DNA from: Pholiota molesta
Lineage: Eukaryota; Basidiomycota; Agaricomycetes; Agaricales; Strophariaceae
Reading direction: 5' to 3'
NCBI GenBank assembly: GCA_014925825.1
Contig: JACGCK010000005.1
Location: 744,001-808,000 of the forward strand
Length of the DNA: 64,000 nucleotides
How positions within the stretch are numbered: position 1 is the stretch's first letter; every line of letters begins with the position of its first letter. The translations under genes were made by a program, and so were the position numbers. Below are positions 27,021 to 39,294 of this stretch, piece by piece. The notes beneath the pieces are model-generated. The model saw nothing but the letters and a program-made list of their open reading frames with translations. It was not told where the DNA came from and did not search any database.

Positions 27021-27807
27021 ATGCTGGCGCAGGATGAAGTCGCTGGTCATCGCCATTATCCCCTATCTACTCATCCAGAGCTGTCGGTCATTGAATATCC
27101 TGGCTTTCGCGAATATCGAGTGGAAAATCCGGGACTAGTGATGAAATCTGGGAATGGACTGCAGAAACTGGTTTCAGCGACTTTAACATCCATGTTTCTC
27201 ATACCTTTGCTCGCTTTCTGTTGGCAATCTGTGAATATTGATATACTCCTGCCAAAGCTTTGAATCTAACGTGTTCCTATAAAGCTTTCAGGAAACCTTG
27301 GTTATGCAATTATTGCTATCTCTATTATTCTGACCTTCCGGACCATGTTTTCTCAACTTCTGTATGGTGAGCCCTGCGCCATGGTCACCTTTTCAATAGG
27401 AAAAATAATCTAATCGTGTTATTAGAGTCTGTAATATTATTACCACCACATGGAATTCAATTGGAAACCCATCGAGGAATTCCAGGAATGCGACCTTTGT
27501 TCTCTCACAAACGGTTTATATCTACCATTAGCCTTCAGGATGTTATCATCAACGAGGGTCTAAAAGGTTGGAATGTGCTATACTATCTTGTCGCTGTGCA
27601 CTCTCACAATGAAGGCAGTGTCTTGCAAGTTGCATACGAGGTAATTTTTATGCACCTCAATTAATAGTAAAGGCTGACAAAAAATAGAATCTACTCCCTC
27701 GTCATCCGATCTTACTTGAAGTGCTCCATGGCATACATGAAATTATATTATCTGGTCCAGCTAGAATGAGTATAGAAAATGCCAATGTATCGGATAAGTT
27801 GTCGTAA
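27021..27807 (+). CDS. GPI15: GPI-GlcNAc transferase subunit PIG-H/Gpi15
   Basis: This is a subunit of the ER enzyme that adds GlcNAc to phosphatidylinositol, the first step of GPI anchor synthesis. MLAQDEVAGHRHYPLSTHPE is followed by two close hydrophobic segments (LTSMFLIPLLAFCWQS and LGYAIIAISIILTF) forming the membrane hairpin. The diagnostic PIG-H domain follows: ESVILLPPHGIQLETHRG, FISTISLQDVIINEGL and YYLVAVHSHNEGSVLQVAYE, ending with LLPRHPILLEVLHGIHE. Three introns are clear (donors near 27224, 27366 and 27641). The start at 27021 was preferred over 26856 because family members begin close to the first helix. Only 56 bp separate its stop from that of the convergent next gene. Confidence 0.9.
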
Positions 27808-27863
27808 AATACAAGTCCATGAACAGGGATGAAATCATTGAAATGGGCGCTGCATGAACATCA

Positions 27864-30800
27864 TCATGAACGTAAATAGGGGCCTTCTTCGCTCTCGTAT
27901 GCACTCAACAGCTCGTCGTAACCTTCATCATCTCCATCTTCCGCTGCGCTTTCTCTGCGGCTTCTTGGAACCTCACGGCTTCCAGTGGATACCTTTCTAG
28001 TCCTGTTGCTAGTTGATATTTTACGAGGACGCTCTTCATTCATGATGGTATCCATAGAAGACTTTCTGGGCTTTTCTTGGTCGTTCGAAGACATTTTTCT
28101 GGGACGTCGAGGGGACCTGACGGGGACGGGAGATACAGAAACGTAATCGTCAGAGTCGAAATTACTTGCTTTCGGTGTTTTGATATTTTCTTGATCATCT
28201 GTGGGCCATTCGACAGTCAATTTAGATGGGCTTGGAGTTTTCTGCTCAGCAGATGCCCGAGATTTTTGTAATTCTTGTATTTGAAGGTTCGCAAGGCGAA
28301 TAACACGCTTCGACCGCATTTTAGATGACTTCGAGGAAATGCCAATGGGAGATGTCGGTGATGCGTTCTCTGAATCAGCGGGATCGCCCATTAGAGTCCA
28401 AGAAGGTTTTCTTGCCGGCGTTGGCATTTCACTGGAAGTTGCGTCTGAATCTTCTGAATCTTGAACTTCTGGTTTCAAGACGAAGGGCTGGCTATCAATT
28501 GAACTGCTTTCTTGGAGAGGAGATTTTGCAACGAGAGAAGGGAGTAATGGGGGTAAAGGGGGACTATGGATGCCAGAGGATACTGAAGAATTCCGAGACG
28601 ATGGCCGTGAAGCTGAGCGCGCGTTGGCAACACGGAAATTAGGGGCCATAGGAGAAATCGAGCGGCGATTGATGGATACGATGCGACTAGAGTTAGTGTC
28701 GGATTCGTATTCTGACCTGCTTGACTTTGGAATTCTTCCAAAAGCATCTGAGGGGGATAACGATGAAACAGAAGACTGAGAATCTCGGTGAAAGTTGTGC
28801 CCCTTTCCTCTCATCACATCTGCCCACTCATCGGTTTCGGGGGTCGACATAACGCTCGTTGCGCTGGCAGAACGGGGATGATTGGATCTGCTTTGTGAAG
28901 AAATGATAGGGTTACCAGATAGCAAAAGAGGTTTAGGGGCTGACTTGGGAGTGTTTCGTATTGATATCAGAGCCTTTGTCTTTTCCAGTAAACCTGCGCT
29001 GGTCGGGGGCGAAAGAGGCTGTGGATTCTGAAGGACGGGACCCTTCGGGGGTACAGGAGGAGGAGAAAGCAATCCTGGCGAAGACAAAAATGACATCGAA
29101 CTGAATCTTTTATCTGGAACATTTTCAGGCTTGGCTTCCTTTTCTTTTTCTTTGACATTTGAAGCTGAAGGCAAAGTAGATGTAGTAGATCCACTGAGAC
29201 CCCAAGAACCCAATAGCGCTTTCGCCCGCCAGTTAGTACTGACCTTTGAAAGACTCGCAACAGTATCAGAGCTTTTGAGTTTCTCTGCATAACCCCAAAT
29301 ATTTGCTGATGGGTTGCTTGTTGGCGGTTGGGTAGCATAAGTCTGAGGGCCGTTGGAAACATTGTTTGGTTCCGATGTTCTAATGGAGATGATGAAAGCG
29401 ATGGCGATGGTGGTGTAGATGGGAGTTCATCCTCCATGGCTGATTGATTTGTGATCCCTCTCCAAAACGTGTTCGAAATAGCAGATGCCAACGTGGATTG
29501 TCTAGTTCCCGAGGTTTCTGTTTCATCGCTGTCGGGGTAATCATGGGTATATTTACGCAATTCTAGAGGTTGAGCAACTGTGTTCTGACTCTGCATCGTT
29601 GTTCCTCTCCACATATTGAAACGAGCACCTAAGCTCAAGGATGGTTGCCGTGCATAAGAAGACTCCTGTTCACGGCGCTGGGCTAGGTCCGATGCGACTT
29701 GCAATATTCGCTCGACACCTCCCACAATTTGAGGATTGTAACGTTTCAGAAAAGAAAGCGCTTCCATGAAGCCATCCTGCGTTTGTCCCGGCGTGGAAGA
29801 TGAATGTAGTTCCTCTAGCCATAAGCTGCTTGTGCTGTGCCCAACTGTGGTTATCCTATATGAGAAAAAGAGGTTGTTCAGAATGGTGGATCAGTGAACG
29901 TAAAAAAAATATAGATGCCTCGTTAAGTTATTCTTGGCTCGGATGAGCATGCTAGTGCAGATATCGACTAGATAATCAAGTTTGGGGTTTGAACTTCTTT
30001 CACGTGGCGGTTGGGAAAAGAGAGCATCCCAAACTAGAAACAACGCATCCAGTGGGATCGTGTGCGTCAACATGGGCATTAACCATCGACTAAACAAAGA
30101 AGTTCAGGAAAATTAATAACTGACAAAGGAGCAAAGAACATACTAAGAATAATGGGGCAAGACTGGGTCCAAGCCTGAGGCTTCCTGATATTAAATAAAT
30201 ATATGAATGGACATCGGACGCGGATAAAAGTTACTCACTAACTGGGTTTTGTAATCGAAGTCTGCCCATGCGAGACGGTCACTAAAGTTCTTCATCCACA
30301 CAGTGCCTTCGTCATCTTCTAAACCAGCAAATTCTGCCACCAATGCCTCCAATAACCAAAAAGTGTCCGCTTCTACATGAGAAAGCCCTTCCTCGTCCGC
30401 TTCTTGAAGCATAACGGAGTAAAGGGGGATCAACAAAGACGGTGTATTATAAGAAAGATTCCCTGGATTGACTGTGTTGTGTAAATAGACCAAACGAAGG
30501 AGCGCAGAACAATGTTGAGGGTGGGCAGTTCCAAATATACGTTTTCGAGATGCGAGCAAGGTTGTTGAAGTATTTGACTCCTCGTGTGTGTCTGAATCCA
30601 AAGTCAAGGAAATGCTAGGCGTGACGTTCACCCGTGTTTCCAAACGAATTTCGGGCGTCGGGGAGATTTCAGAGGAAGAGTGTTCTTGGTCGTGAGATCC
30701 TTCAAACGAGTTTCGAGCACCCGTGCAAATGTTATTCGGATATCTTCGGGAGCGGTTTCATTAAGTGGACATCGAGGAAATGCTTCAGGTTCGTCCTCGA

Positions 30801-32022
30801 TCAAGGCGAAAATGGGCTTGGGTAGACCAGAAAGTTCTTTGTAAACTTCGAGAATAGTTTCATCCGCAGAAGATAAGTTCCCCGTGGAACTAGACAATGG
30901 CTCTAGTAATCGTCGCACCAGGTCCTTGTGACGGTTCAATAGCAAGTATTTAGAACATGACTAGGAAGACTCACATAGTATGCCTCTCTTTGCTTAGCCA
31001 TTTCAACTTTCCATGATGCCTTGACTGGTGGAACAGTTCCGAGTAACAGCCTATAGAGTTTGGTGAGGTTAGATTACATCCACTTAGTGTAGCACTCACT
31101 TCCAGATCCTCGGTCGAAGCCAAGATGGTTCATCAGGTATTCCTAAGGCAGAATAAGTCACCGCATAACAGACAATGATTGTGCATACCATGCTGGCAAA
31201 GTTTTCGCAACCGTGGTAGATCAACATCAAGGCCAGCTTCAGGATCTAAAACTTCGGAGAGGACGTTGACACTGGCCAAAATTATGGATTTAGTGCAAGG
31301 AAGTACTAAATTACTACACACTGACATGGATTGGCGCGGAGGATCTGGAGTCCACATTACACCATGGCGTTGGGCGATATCCTGCATATATGCATCCAGC
31401 TGAGAGGCAGAAGGGATAGGTGCAGCGATGGCATCCAAAACACGTCGAGATACGTGCTGGTCTCGATTCCCAATTGCAGAGCGCGCGAAATCAGGACCCA
31501 AGGCTTGTGCAAGGTGCATGCGAACAATATCAAGATCTAATGTTGGTTTAGAGCATGTTTACTGGATGGAACACGTTTCGTACCTCTGGTATGGATATAA
31601 GGAGCAGCGTAAATTATTGAAGAAGTGGCTTCGAGCATTATGGGACTTGGAGGGATACTGTAATATAAATTTGCTGTTAGCTGGGCGGTTGGTCGAAAAT
31701 AAACTGGCGTACCGGCGCTCCAACTCATGGAAATGTTCTTGCACAACTCCAATTTGGAGTTCAAGCTCTTCGAGAAGATCTCCGTAGGCCTCATCCATAA
31801 CCAACTTCTCAGCTTTTTCGCGTGCAAGGGAGACATTGCCTCGTTGAACTAAGGTCGCAATATCCGTATAAGTGATATTAGCTTGTGAATCATTTTTAGC
31901 CTGCACTTGGCCGAGTCTTTGGGATGCAAAACGGAGCTGTGACTGTACTTCTATCAGAACTGTGTTCAGTGAACTTTTAAGCAGTGGCGGCAAACCTTGA
32001 CCGCAGCTGTATCCAGCCTCAT
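27864..32022 (-). CDS. apparent fusion of an Ist1 domain to a TBC1D13-type Rab-GAP domain, with long Ser-rich tail
   Basis: The N-terminal part is an Ist1 domain: VQSQLRFASQRLGQVQAK, ITYTDIATLVQRGNVSLARE, EKLVMDEAYGDLLEELELQI, EATSSIIYAAPYI and QALGPDFARSAIGNRD, ending HGVMWTPDPPRQS. Ist1 binds ESCRT-III and Vps4. Without any stop, the same frame passes through a possible 54-bp in-phase intron into VNVLSEVLDPEAGLDVDLPR, LRKLCQHGIPDEPSWLRPRI, ETHVEADTFWLLEALVAEF-like and RWLMPMLTHTIPLDALFLVW, a TBC domain of the TBC1D13 type. After FLKRYNPQIVGGVERILQV a roughly 600-residue Ser/Pro/Lys-rich tail follows. Two frame breaks inside the TBC part and tail (near 30690 and 29380) look like missing bases. 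The first exon is uncertain: ATG at 32022 fits if one base is missing. Confidence 0.75.
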
Positions 32023-32686
32023 TGTTGAATTCGGCTGCTGTTATAAGATATCGTGTGGATTGGTAGAGTTCTGCAGTCTTCCTATGGGACGATGTGTAGT
32101 CGCTGCGGGCTAGAAGAAACTGATGCGGAGCGGCCAGGAAGGCTGCGTACAGTATGAGCGATCTGACATTCAATGACAGGTTTCGGATTCAATGCGAATC
32201 GGCAATGGTCAAAAGTTGTTGGCACGTGGGAATGATGCAGAATCTAGGGAGTCAGCATTTCCAAGGCTGAGAAGACACAATCTCGATTCTCGAGGTTGTT
32301 TGAAGGCCTGAATCTCTGGCAATAGATGCTGTCGCTAATACAAAATGTACATATAATGTGTGTAAATCATGGCTACTATACATGCTTAATTATTACAATC
32401 TCTCCATAGCATTTTGAACTACATAGGTTGAAATATTATTTAGTCTAAAATCCCCCCTTGGTTTTGCCGTCAGTGGCGATGATATATCTGGCGGGTCACA
32501 GTATCGCATAGGATGTCAAGGAGTCTCTTGTGTCAAAGCTTGAGGTCGACACGAGCAGGGCTTCATCCAACAGATGCTTGTAATGGTGCATTCGGTAGAC
32601 TTGTAGTAGTTCGTATACGCCAAGGTAGGTTGATATGTATCTCTATAAATGATTCGGGAGTTGTAGGCGGAGTGAGGTAGAGTCGT
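32023..32686. other. intergenic region with a further open frame at its right end
   Basis: No gene is recognised in 32023-32560. From 32686 down to 32563 a minus-strand frame remains open and may be a C-terminal extension of the neighbouring four-TM gene if bases are missing near its stop. Confidence 0.35.
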
Positions 32687-33612
32687 TTATATCGCGTAGG
32701 CGAACATTCTAGCTTCATGGCTAGAATCGAGACTGCGATGACTTTGAAGATTGTTATGCGTTTTTGGAGGTTTAGGAAGTTGCTTTTCAATTTGGGAAAG
32801 TTGCTTTTCCACGTCCACCTGGACTATCGGAGCAGTTTGCAATTTTGAATGTCGATGTACGAACAATGCAAGGCCACAGCCATAGATGAAAACTTTGCGA
32901 GTTATTCAGCGAGTTGGCAAATGTCCTCAAATGCGATCGAAGAACATACCTAGTAGAGGAATAGCCCAGCTGAATACATTAACAAATACAATAATTGTGG
33001 TGCACAGTGCCTCTTGACCGAGATTTTGAGCTGCATGGAAAAAACGATCAAAAAACCTATCAAGGATCGTTCACATATCGACTCACTGGACGAGAAACAT
33101 CCGAAGGAAGGTGTTTTAAGCGCAAAAAAAAGTGCGACCCCGAAATGCATCATAATAAGGAAGAAAACGCGAGCACCGTCCAGCCATGGTCGAAACGGTT
33201 GTAGAAGTCTGGTTAGGGACCATTTTTAGCAATACATATCATATTTTGAAAGGACATGGCTTACAATATGGGAAGCATTATAACGGTAACCGTATTGATA
33301 AATAACATTATTAAATCAAAGAGCCTACTTTCCATGTTAGGTATAATGGACGCATGAGTGGACAAAAGAACTGACGTTCGATATGATTCAGTACATCCCA
33401 TTGGGCAAACATAACGATACAGATGAGGATAATCCAGAGAAAACTCAAGAATATGATACAGCCTGCTTAAAGTGAGTATAGATACAAGTAAATGGTAAGA
33501 AAGAGCTTACTCAAAACGAAGTGCGAAGACGAAGAAAGCGAGATGGTGGAGGTGACTCTAGTTGTCCATTTGGAATCTGTTCGCCTTTCGAAGGCATGTT
33601 CGCGAGTGTCAT
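32687..33612 (-). CDS. four-TM membrane protein, unknown function
   Basis: The start MTLANMPSKGEQIPNGQLE (33612) begins a Pro/Ser-rich lead. Small exons then give four hydrophobic segments: IIFLSFLWIILICIVMFAQW (about 33450), LFDLIMLFINTVTVIMLPIL (about 33310-33250), ARVFFLIMMHFGVALFFAL (about 33170-33110) and CTTIIVFVNVFSWAIPLL joined to VFIYGCGLALFVHRH. The end, EKQLSQIEKQLPKPPKTH onward, is charged and cytosolic-looking. The topology matches the two tetraspan genes at 7.3-11.5 kb, but no family motif is decisive. The stop at 32687 may be premature, since an overlapping frame stays protein-like to 32563. Intron ends are plausible but not all were fixed. Confidence 0.5.
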
Positions 33613-35159
33613 TTTATGCAATAATCGTCGAAATAGATCGTCAAGGTCGTGAGCCGGTCGAGAAGAGAAAGATAGAGCCCACTACCAGAGAGGACTGTAG
33701 AAGTGAGAAGGTTGAAGAAACTCGAACCAGGATGCGAATGGTATCAGACAGAGCCTGAAGTGGTAGTTGGTGGCTTACGCCAAGGTGAGATCCATTGTCT
33801 TTGTCCAAACAATGCCCTTTACACGAGTTCTAGCAGCATAGCAGGGTTATATTTAGGCAACAAAAGAACGCGTCAATGAGGCGGTGTGGCACTGACAATG
33901 GGACCGTGAGTACTTTTGTTTGGCCCAGATTGCACACTCACTGGAATGACGGTCCGATTCCTGATTCAGAAGCGGACCGTCTTTCGTTGGTATTTCGACT
34001 CATTACTCATGATCACACGATGTCTCAAGGAAGTGATGAACAACAGCGATACTTATAACATTCGGCGGAATACAACAAGAAGAGTATAAAATTGTGTATT
34101 TACAGGGACGATGGCTATTAGGTTCAAGAGTTTCCTACAGCATTGGGCGCTTAATATTATTGCCTAACAATTCAAGTTGGCTTTCTTGATTTGCACCATG
34201 GTAGGCTGTGTTAAACTTGCTATGTTTCTGCTTGACTCACATGTTCAGTCCGGGAGGTATCCCACTTTTTAACGCACTTTTTATTTTGTTGTATGTTGCA
34301 TGTCGAGGTATTCAAGTCAAAGAACAATACTAGTTTTCACAGACATCGCAAAGGAAACAACACACCAGAGATATAATAGTGTCGAAACTTTGGGAACTAA
34401 ATCCGGGGCCGTTTCGGAGGATACAGTCTTCCTTCCTAGCTCCCACCAGAACATCATGGAATTTTTCAAAACTACAATTTTATCTTGAAACATCGTCCAT
34501 AGCAGCTTGATAACAGCATTTATTCTCGACCGAACTAATGGACATCAAAAATCGAACATATCTGCATATGATCGTTACTATGTATCGTGGTCAATCTTAA
34601 GTAGTGGTTTTCTCATTCAAGGCCCATCAGAAACCAACCTTCTGAGGAATGTTTAGAATGTGAATGTTGATCTCAGCTTTTTAAGCGCACCGCCCTTGAA
34701 AATGGGGTAGATTTATGACATTCACTGTCACCGCTCGCACCCAGAATATATGACCCCCTGTCTCCCAGAGAATGACAGCTATGGAGCAGAAAACTCCACG
34801 GGTTAAAGGAATGGGTTAAATAGATGACATGTTTACCTCCCATGAGATATAGCAAAAACAATAAAATGAGTACAAGAGAAAAGAGACCGAACATCTTTCA
34901 GAGGTAAATGAACAACATGCCCATTAGAGTTTGATTTTTTGAACAGAAACATTACAGAGGAGCGATAAATAAATGATTCAGTTTTTCATGTCTGGAACGA
35001 GGGCAAGAATGGATAAATTGCAGTAAGTAGATAAACGTGTCGAACATACATGTAAATTCCTAGTGCTATCATGAAATAAAGTAAACAATGAAGGCGTTAG
35101 ACATCATCGCCAAGTACGCGTCATATAGACAGTATTCAAAGAATGTTTGGCCGATAGGC
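33613..35159. other. 1.5-kb stretch with unresolved short coding signals
   Basis: No conserved gene is recognised. On the minus strand, 34894-34673 begins with a strong hydrophobic leader (MFGLFSLVLILLFLLYLMG) followed by a candidate intron and AVILWETGGHIFWV, so a protein of about 50-75 residues with one membrane segment is possible. Other short pieces with splice-like ends (about 34430-34380, GPGFSSQSFDTIIS) suggest a small multi-exon gene or a decayed one. I cannot build a complete model. Confidence 0.3.
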
Positions 35160-37076
35160 CTATGGATTTTCTGCAAAGATGAAGGCGGCTTCTAAAACCT
35201 CAGCAGCGTGCTGACAATCCTTCAAAGTATTATATAACGGTGCAGGCGCGAGACGGATCACATCAGGCTGCCTTTCATCCCCAATTACACCAGATCTCGA
35301 GAGGTAATCGTGCACTATCCGCATCGTCTCGGATTCAAGAGGTAAGAAGAGCAGCGATAACTGCGCACCACGCGCCGAAGGCTCTTCAGGCGTGATGATC
35401 GTAAACCCGATCTTGGTTCCATTCTTGGATATTTGGGAGGGCGCAACAAAATACTTGGATTGCCTTAGCAGTTTCTCCAGTGCTCCTGTGAGCTGCAGCG
35501 ACCGTTCTCTCAACGGCTGCATCATGCCCGCCTTTTTAATTACGGTCAAGGCGCCGTAGAGAGAGGCTACGGTCAAGGCACTAGGGTTTGATTGTTGGAA
35601 TCCTTGAGCGCCTCTTATAGGCGAGAATTTTGGTGGCATCGCAAATCGGCTTTCAAGCTCGTGGCCCCACCATCCAGCGAATCTACATGAAATGTTCAAC
35701 TGTGATTCTAATTGTTCTAACGGTGATAAGGTATGCGTACTTGGGTTTTTCGGTTTCGTGCCACTTTTCGTGGACGAACAATGCTGCAATACCACCTGGA
35801 CCCGAATTGATATATTTGTAGGTGCAAAGAACGGCGAAGTCCACATCCCAGTCATGAAGTGATAAGGGTACTTCCCTGCGGCATGAGCGAGATCCCATCC
35901 ACAGACGCAACCCTAGAATCATCAAGATGCCAATCAGCAGAAGAAGCATGGAAGAAGCAAGAAATTCAATACGGAAATGAAGGAAATATTTATAACAATA
36001 TTCCAGGTGAAAGGTGGGTGTCAATCATAATGTGATTGAATTTCCAATATTTTTGGGACTTGAAAAAGAAATGTAGGAAGATATGCACCTTGGCTTTCGC
36101 CTTCTTTGTAATAGTCTCCATTGGGAACCATTGCCCAGTGTAATATTGTACCCCACTAAATAAAACGAGAGCAATGCTGTCACCTTCTCGGTCGATTATG
36201 TCAAGGATATCCTCTTCTCGAAGTGCAAATTCCCCTTCCCGAGGAGATACCTCGAGAATTGCCGTAGCAGGGTCGAGGCCATGCGCAAGGGCCTGCGATG
36301 CAAAGCATACTATATGACGAATAAAATGGAAAATAAGCGAGTGTTTATCATGTTCATACACAGGGAGTTTACCTGATCCGAGGGAAAGGCTCGTGCTTCG
36401 CAAAGGATCTTGAAGCGAGTGGGTGTAGGGGTGTAGAAAGAGTCCATCATCAGATGTAGGTTGTTGGTCAATGTACCCATGCATGCGACTTCCATTTCTT
36501 TCGCCCCTGTGAATGAGAGCGTAAAAGTGAGGCTTCTTCAGAGAGCGAATATTTGGTGGAAATTAAATTAACTTACCAAGAAGTTCCGCCATTAGAGGAT
36601 GAACATCGTCGCAGCACTTGGTCCAAGGGCGATTTTGAGGATGGGAAAAATGACCTATCACAGCGCTGATGAAATGAAATTCGTAGAGAAATACCGGGCA
36701 TATATGGCAAATAGGTGTAGCATATGATATATGGGGAACAGAGCCAAAATTCAGCGTACAAATTTCCAAAGGGGGGGCGACGGATATGAATACGCACCGT
36801 GTGCCCCATACACGCAGCTCTTCCTGCACGTATCGAGCAGAAGTCTTGCATTGCAGGCCTAGCGAATTCCCACACAGGTATGTACATTTGTTTTCTAGAA
36901 GAAATGATTGTAATAAGACCAGCTATTAAGCTCCAATACATCGAGACGATATGAAAGCCAATGCAATGAGGCTTTGTATTGACATACTTACCACTATCCG
37001 TTCGCAAAGTCGCGCCAACATCGCTGTTGATGGGGATAATAAAGTCGTCGCTTAGTGGTATATTGAGGTCGGACAT
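35160..37076 (-). CDS. BNA5: kynureninase
   Basis: A PLP enzyme that cleaves kynurenine or 3-hydroxykynurenine to (3-hydroxy)anthranilate and alanine. In order: [28 protein letters not shown] (as [20 protein letters not shown]), [85 protein letters not shown], then [19 protein letters not shown] with the PLP-binding lysine, and [20 protein letters not shown]. The end is [19 protein letters not shown]. One base seems missing in the C run at 35874-35876, between DLAHAAG and VPLSLHDWD. The gene is divergent from kynurenine 3-monooxygenase, which makes its 3-hydroxykynurenine substrate. Confidence 0.93.
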
Positions 37077-37362
37077 TTGTATACTTCAGTGAAGCAGTAC
37101 GTTCTTGTTGGAGGAAGGTTCAGGTTGGAAGAATAAGAGGTTGGTGGGTTGGAGGAGCTTGAAAGTGTGAGATCCGGATGGATGATCACAGAGATTAGAT
37201 TGAAATCTAATCTAGCCGACGCGATCGCTTAATGAATTATCAAATCTCATTAGCGCCATTGGGATGTTTAGCAAAAATGTTATGCATCCGCTGCAGGCCT
37301 TAAAGATCGTGTTGATTATGCTGACTACTCTATCGTTCGCGTTGTCGTAAGGTGACTCCTCA
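37077..37362. promoter_or_regulatory. shared divergent promoter of kynureninase and kynurenine 3-monooxygenase
   Basis: The two ATG codons are 286 bases apart and point outward, so both promoters lie here. An imperfect repeat of TTAGATTGAAATCTAATCTA-like sequence at 37195-37213 forms an inverted pair (TAGATT / AATCTA) that could be a regulatory site; this is speculative. Confidence 0.5.
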
Positions 37363-39294
37363 ATGTCTACAACAACATCCAAGAAGGCGATTGTCGTCGG
37401 GGCAGGTCCTGTGGGCTGCTTGGCTGCGATAGCACTAGCGATGCGGGGTTGGTCCGTCGATCTTTACGAAGGGCGACCCGGTCAGTTATTATGACATTGG
37501 CAATGCTGCTTGTCCTGAACATTAACATTTTTGGGTTTAACTCACACTCTGTTTGACGTACATTAGATATACGACTAGCCTCATCCAAGGCTGCCACGGA
37601 GAAGCGATCCATCAATTTGGCCATTTCTCATAGAGGCATCGCTGCGTTAGAAGCAATCGAGCCTGCGGCGGCGAAACAGTTTCTCCAGAGCGCGATACCA
37701 ATGCATGGGCGCATGATACACAAACTTTCTGGAGAATTAGACAGTCAACTTTACGACAGAGATGGACAGGTGCGTGAGACCTGTAACTTATTCTGTTTCA
37801 TTGATGCTACGCTAACCGGTTACACTTATTTTGGTCTTGTGTAGTGTATTAACTCCATAGACAGATCAATACTCAACGAAGGACTGCTGGAGCAAGCAGA
37901 TGCTTCTCCCAACATCCGTGTGTTTTTCAACCATAGAGTCATTGCAGTCGACTTCGACAAGAAAGAAGTGGTCATCTGTGATACCATATCCAATACAGAG
38001 CATTCAACAGGCTTCGACCTTTGCGTTGGCGCAGACGGCAGTTATTCCATTATTCGGCGACAGATGATGCGCGTAGTTAGGTAAGGCATATCTTCTTTCG
38101 AGCTGTTCTGTTCTCCATGTTTTTTTCCCATCAACTCTCCCTGACAATAATTCCCTCAGAATGAATTATCAACAAGAATACATCAGGGACGAATATCTAG
38201 AATTGAAAATGCCGGCAGGACGGGACCATAACGGTGATCCTACATTCGTACTTGATCCAAATCATCTCCACATCTGGCCCCGCCATTCGTTCATGCTCAT
38301 CGCTCTCCCAAACCAAGTAAGGTCTCATGTGTGATTTTTACACTTCCTTCATATAATGTTTTCTTGGCACAAGGACAAAACATTTACATGCACTTTATTT
38401 GCCCCGGCTGCCGACCTTGATCGCCTTTCCACCGCCGACAGTATACTGTCCTGGTTTAAGGTATACTTCCCTGATGCGCTCCGCGCTATTGGCGAGAAGG
38501 CACTGGTGGAAGACTTCATGCGGAATCCCAGGAGTCCTCTGATTTGTACAAAGGTAAATTTATTCTTGGCTAGTTGGTGAACAAAGGCTCGTCATAACCA
38601 ATCGTTAATCTGATATTTTTGTCAGGCGAACCCATATCACTACAAGGATCGCGCCATTATTTTGGGAGACGCAGCACATTCCATGGTACCCTTTTACGGC
38701 CAAGGTTTGAATGCTGGTCTCGAAGATGTCAGAATTTTAGCTACGCTCTTCGATGAGGAAGGCGTTACATCAACCCCTCTGAATTCTGATGACCAGAATA
38801 ATCATGATCGACGTCTATTGAACGCACTTCAACGTTACACGGACACCAGACATAAGGATCTCATCGCCATTTCAGATCTTGCCATGAATAATTAGTACGT
38901 ATCTTCTTTGTGATCCCTTCGAGAGGGAATAGATGTTGATATCTTCTTTGACAGTGTTGAGATGCGACATTCAGTAACACTTCTTAGTTACTGGTTCAGA
39001 AAGATGCTGGACAATCTCCTATATTCCGTCAGTTCGCCTCGGATGGTTTCTCTGCCGACTCTCTTACCAACACTGTCGGCTCGCCCATATCCTGCAGAGA
39101 AACCTAAAGGTTGGCTTCCATTATATACTATGGTCACATTCCGACCGGATATCAGCTACGCTACCGTACAGGAAAAGGCAGCACGCCAGGCAGCTATCTT
39201 GACTGGGATAAGTTGGATAGGAGTATCTGTCCTTGGGGCGGCGGGAACGTGGCTTACAAGAAAAATGCTGTTGAATTATTTACGACGACAGTAA
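37363..39294 (+). CDS. BNA4: kynurenine 3-monooxygenase (FAD-dependent)
   Basis: It hydroxylates kynurenine to 3-hydroxykynurenine using NADPH and O2, at the mitochondrial outer membrane. The start MSTTTSKKAIVVGAGPVGCL (37363) holds the FAD-binding GxGxxG. Next come MRGWSVDLYEGR, KRSINLAISHRGIAALEAI, MHGRMIHKLSGELDSQLYDR, FDLCVGADGSYSIIRRQMM, WPRHSFMLIALPNQDKTFTC and the second FAD motif LGDAAHSMVPFYGQGLNAGL-EDV. The C-terminus has a hydrophobic anchor (LTGISWIGVSVLGAAGTWL) followed by LTRKMLLNYLRRQ, as in membrane-bound family members. Introns are short with good ends, for example after DRDGQ and near 38330. No frame breaks were needed. Confidence 0.95.
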
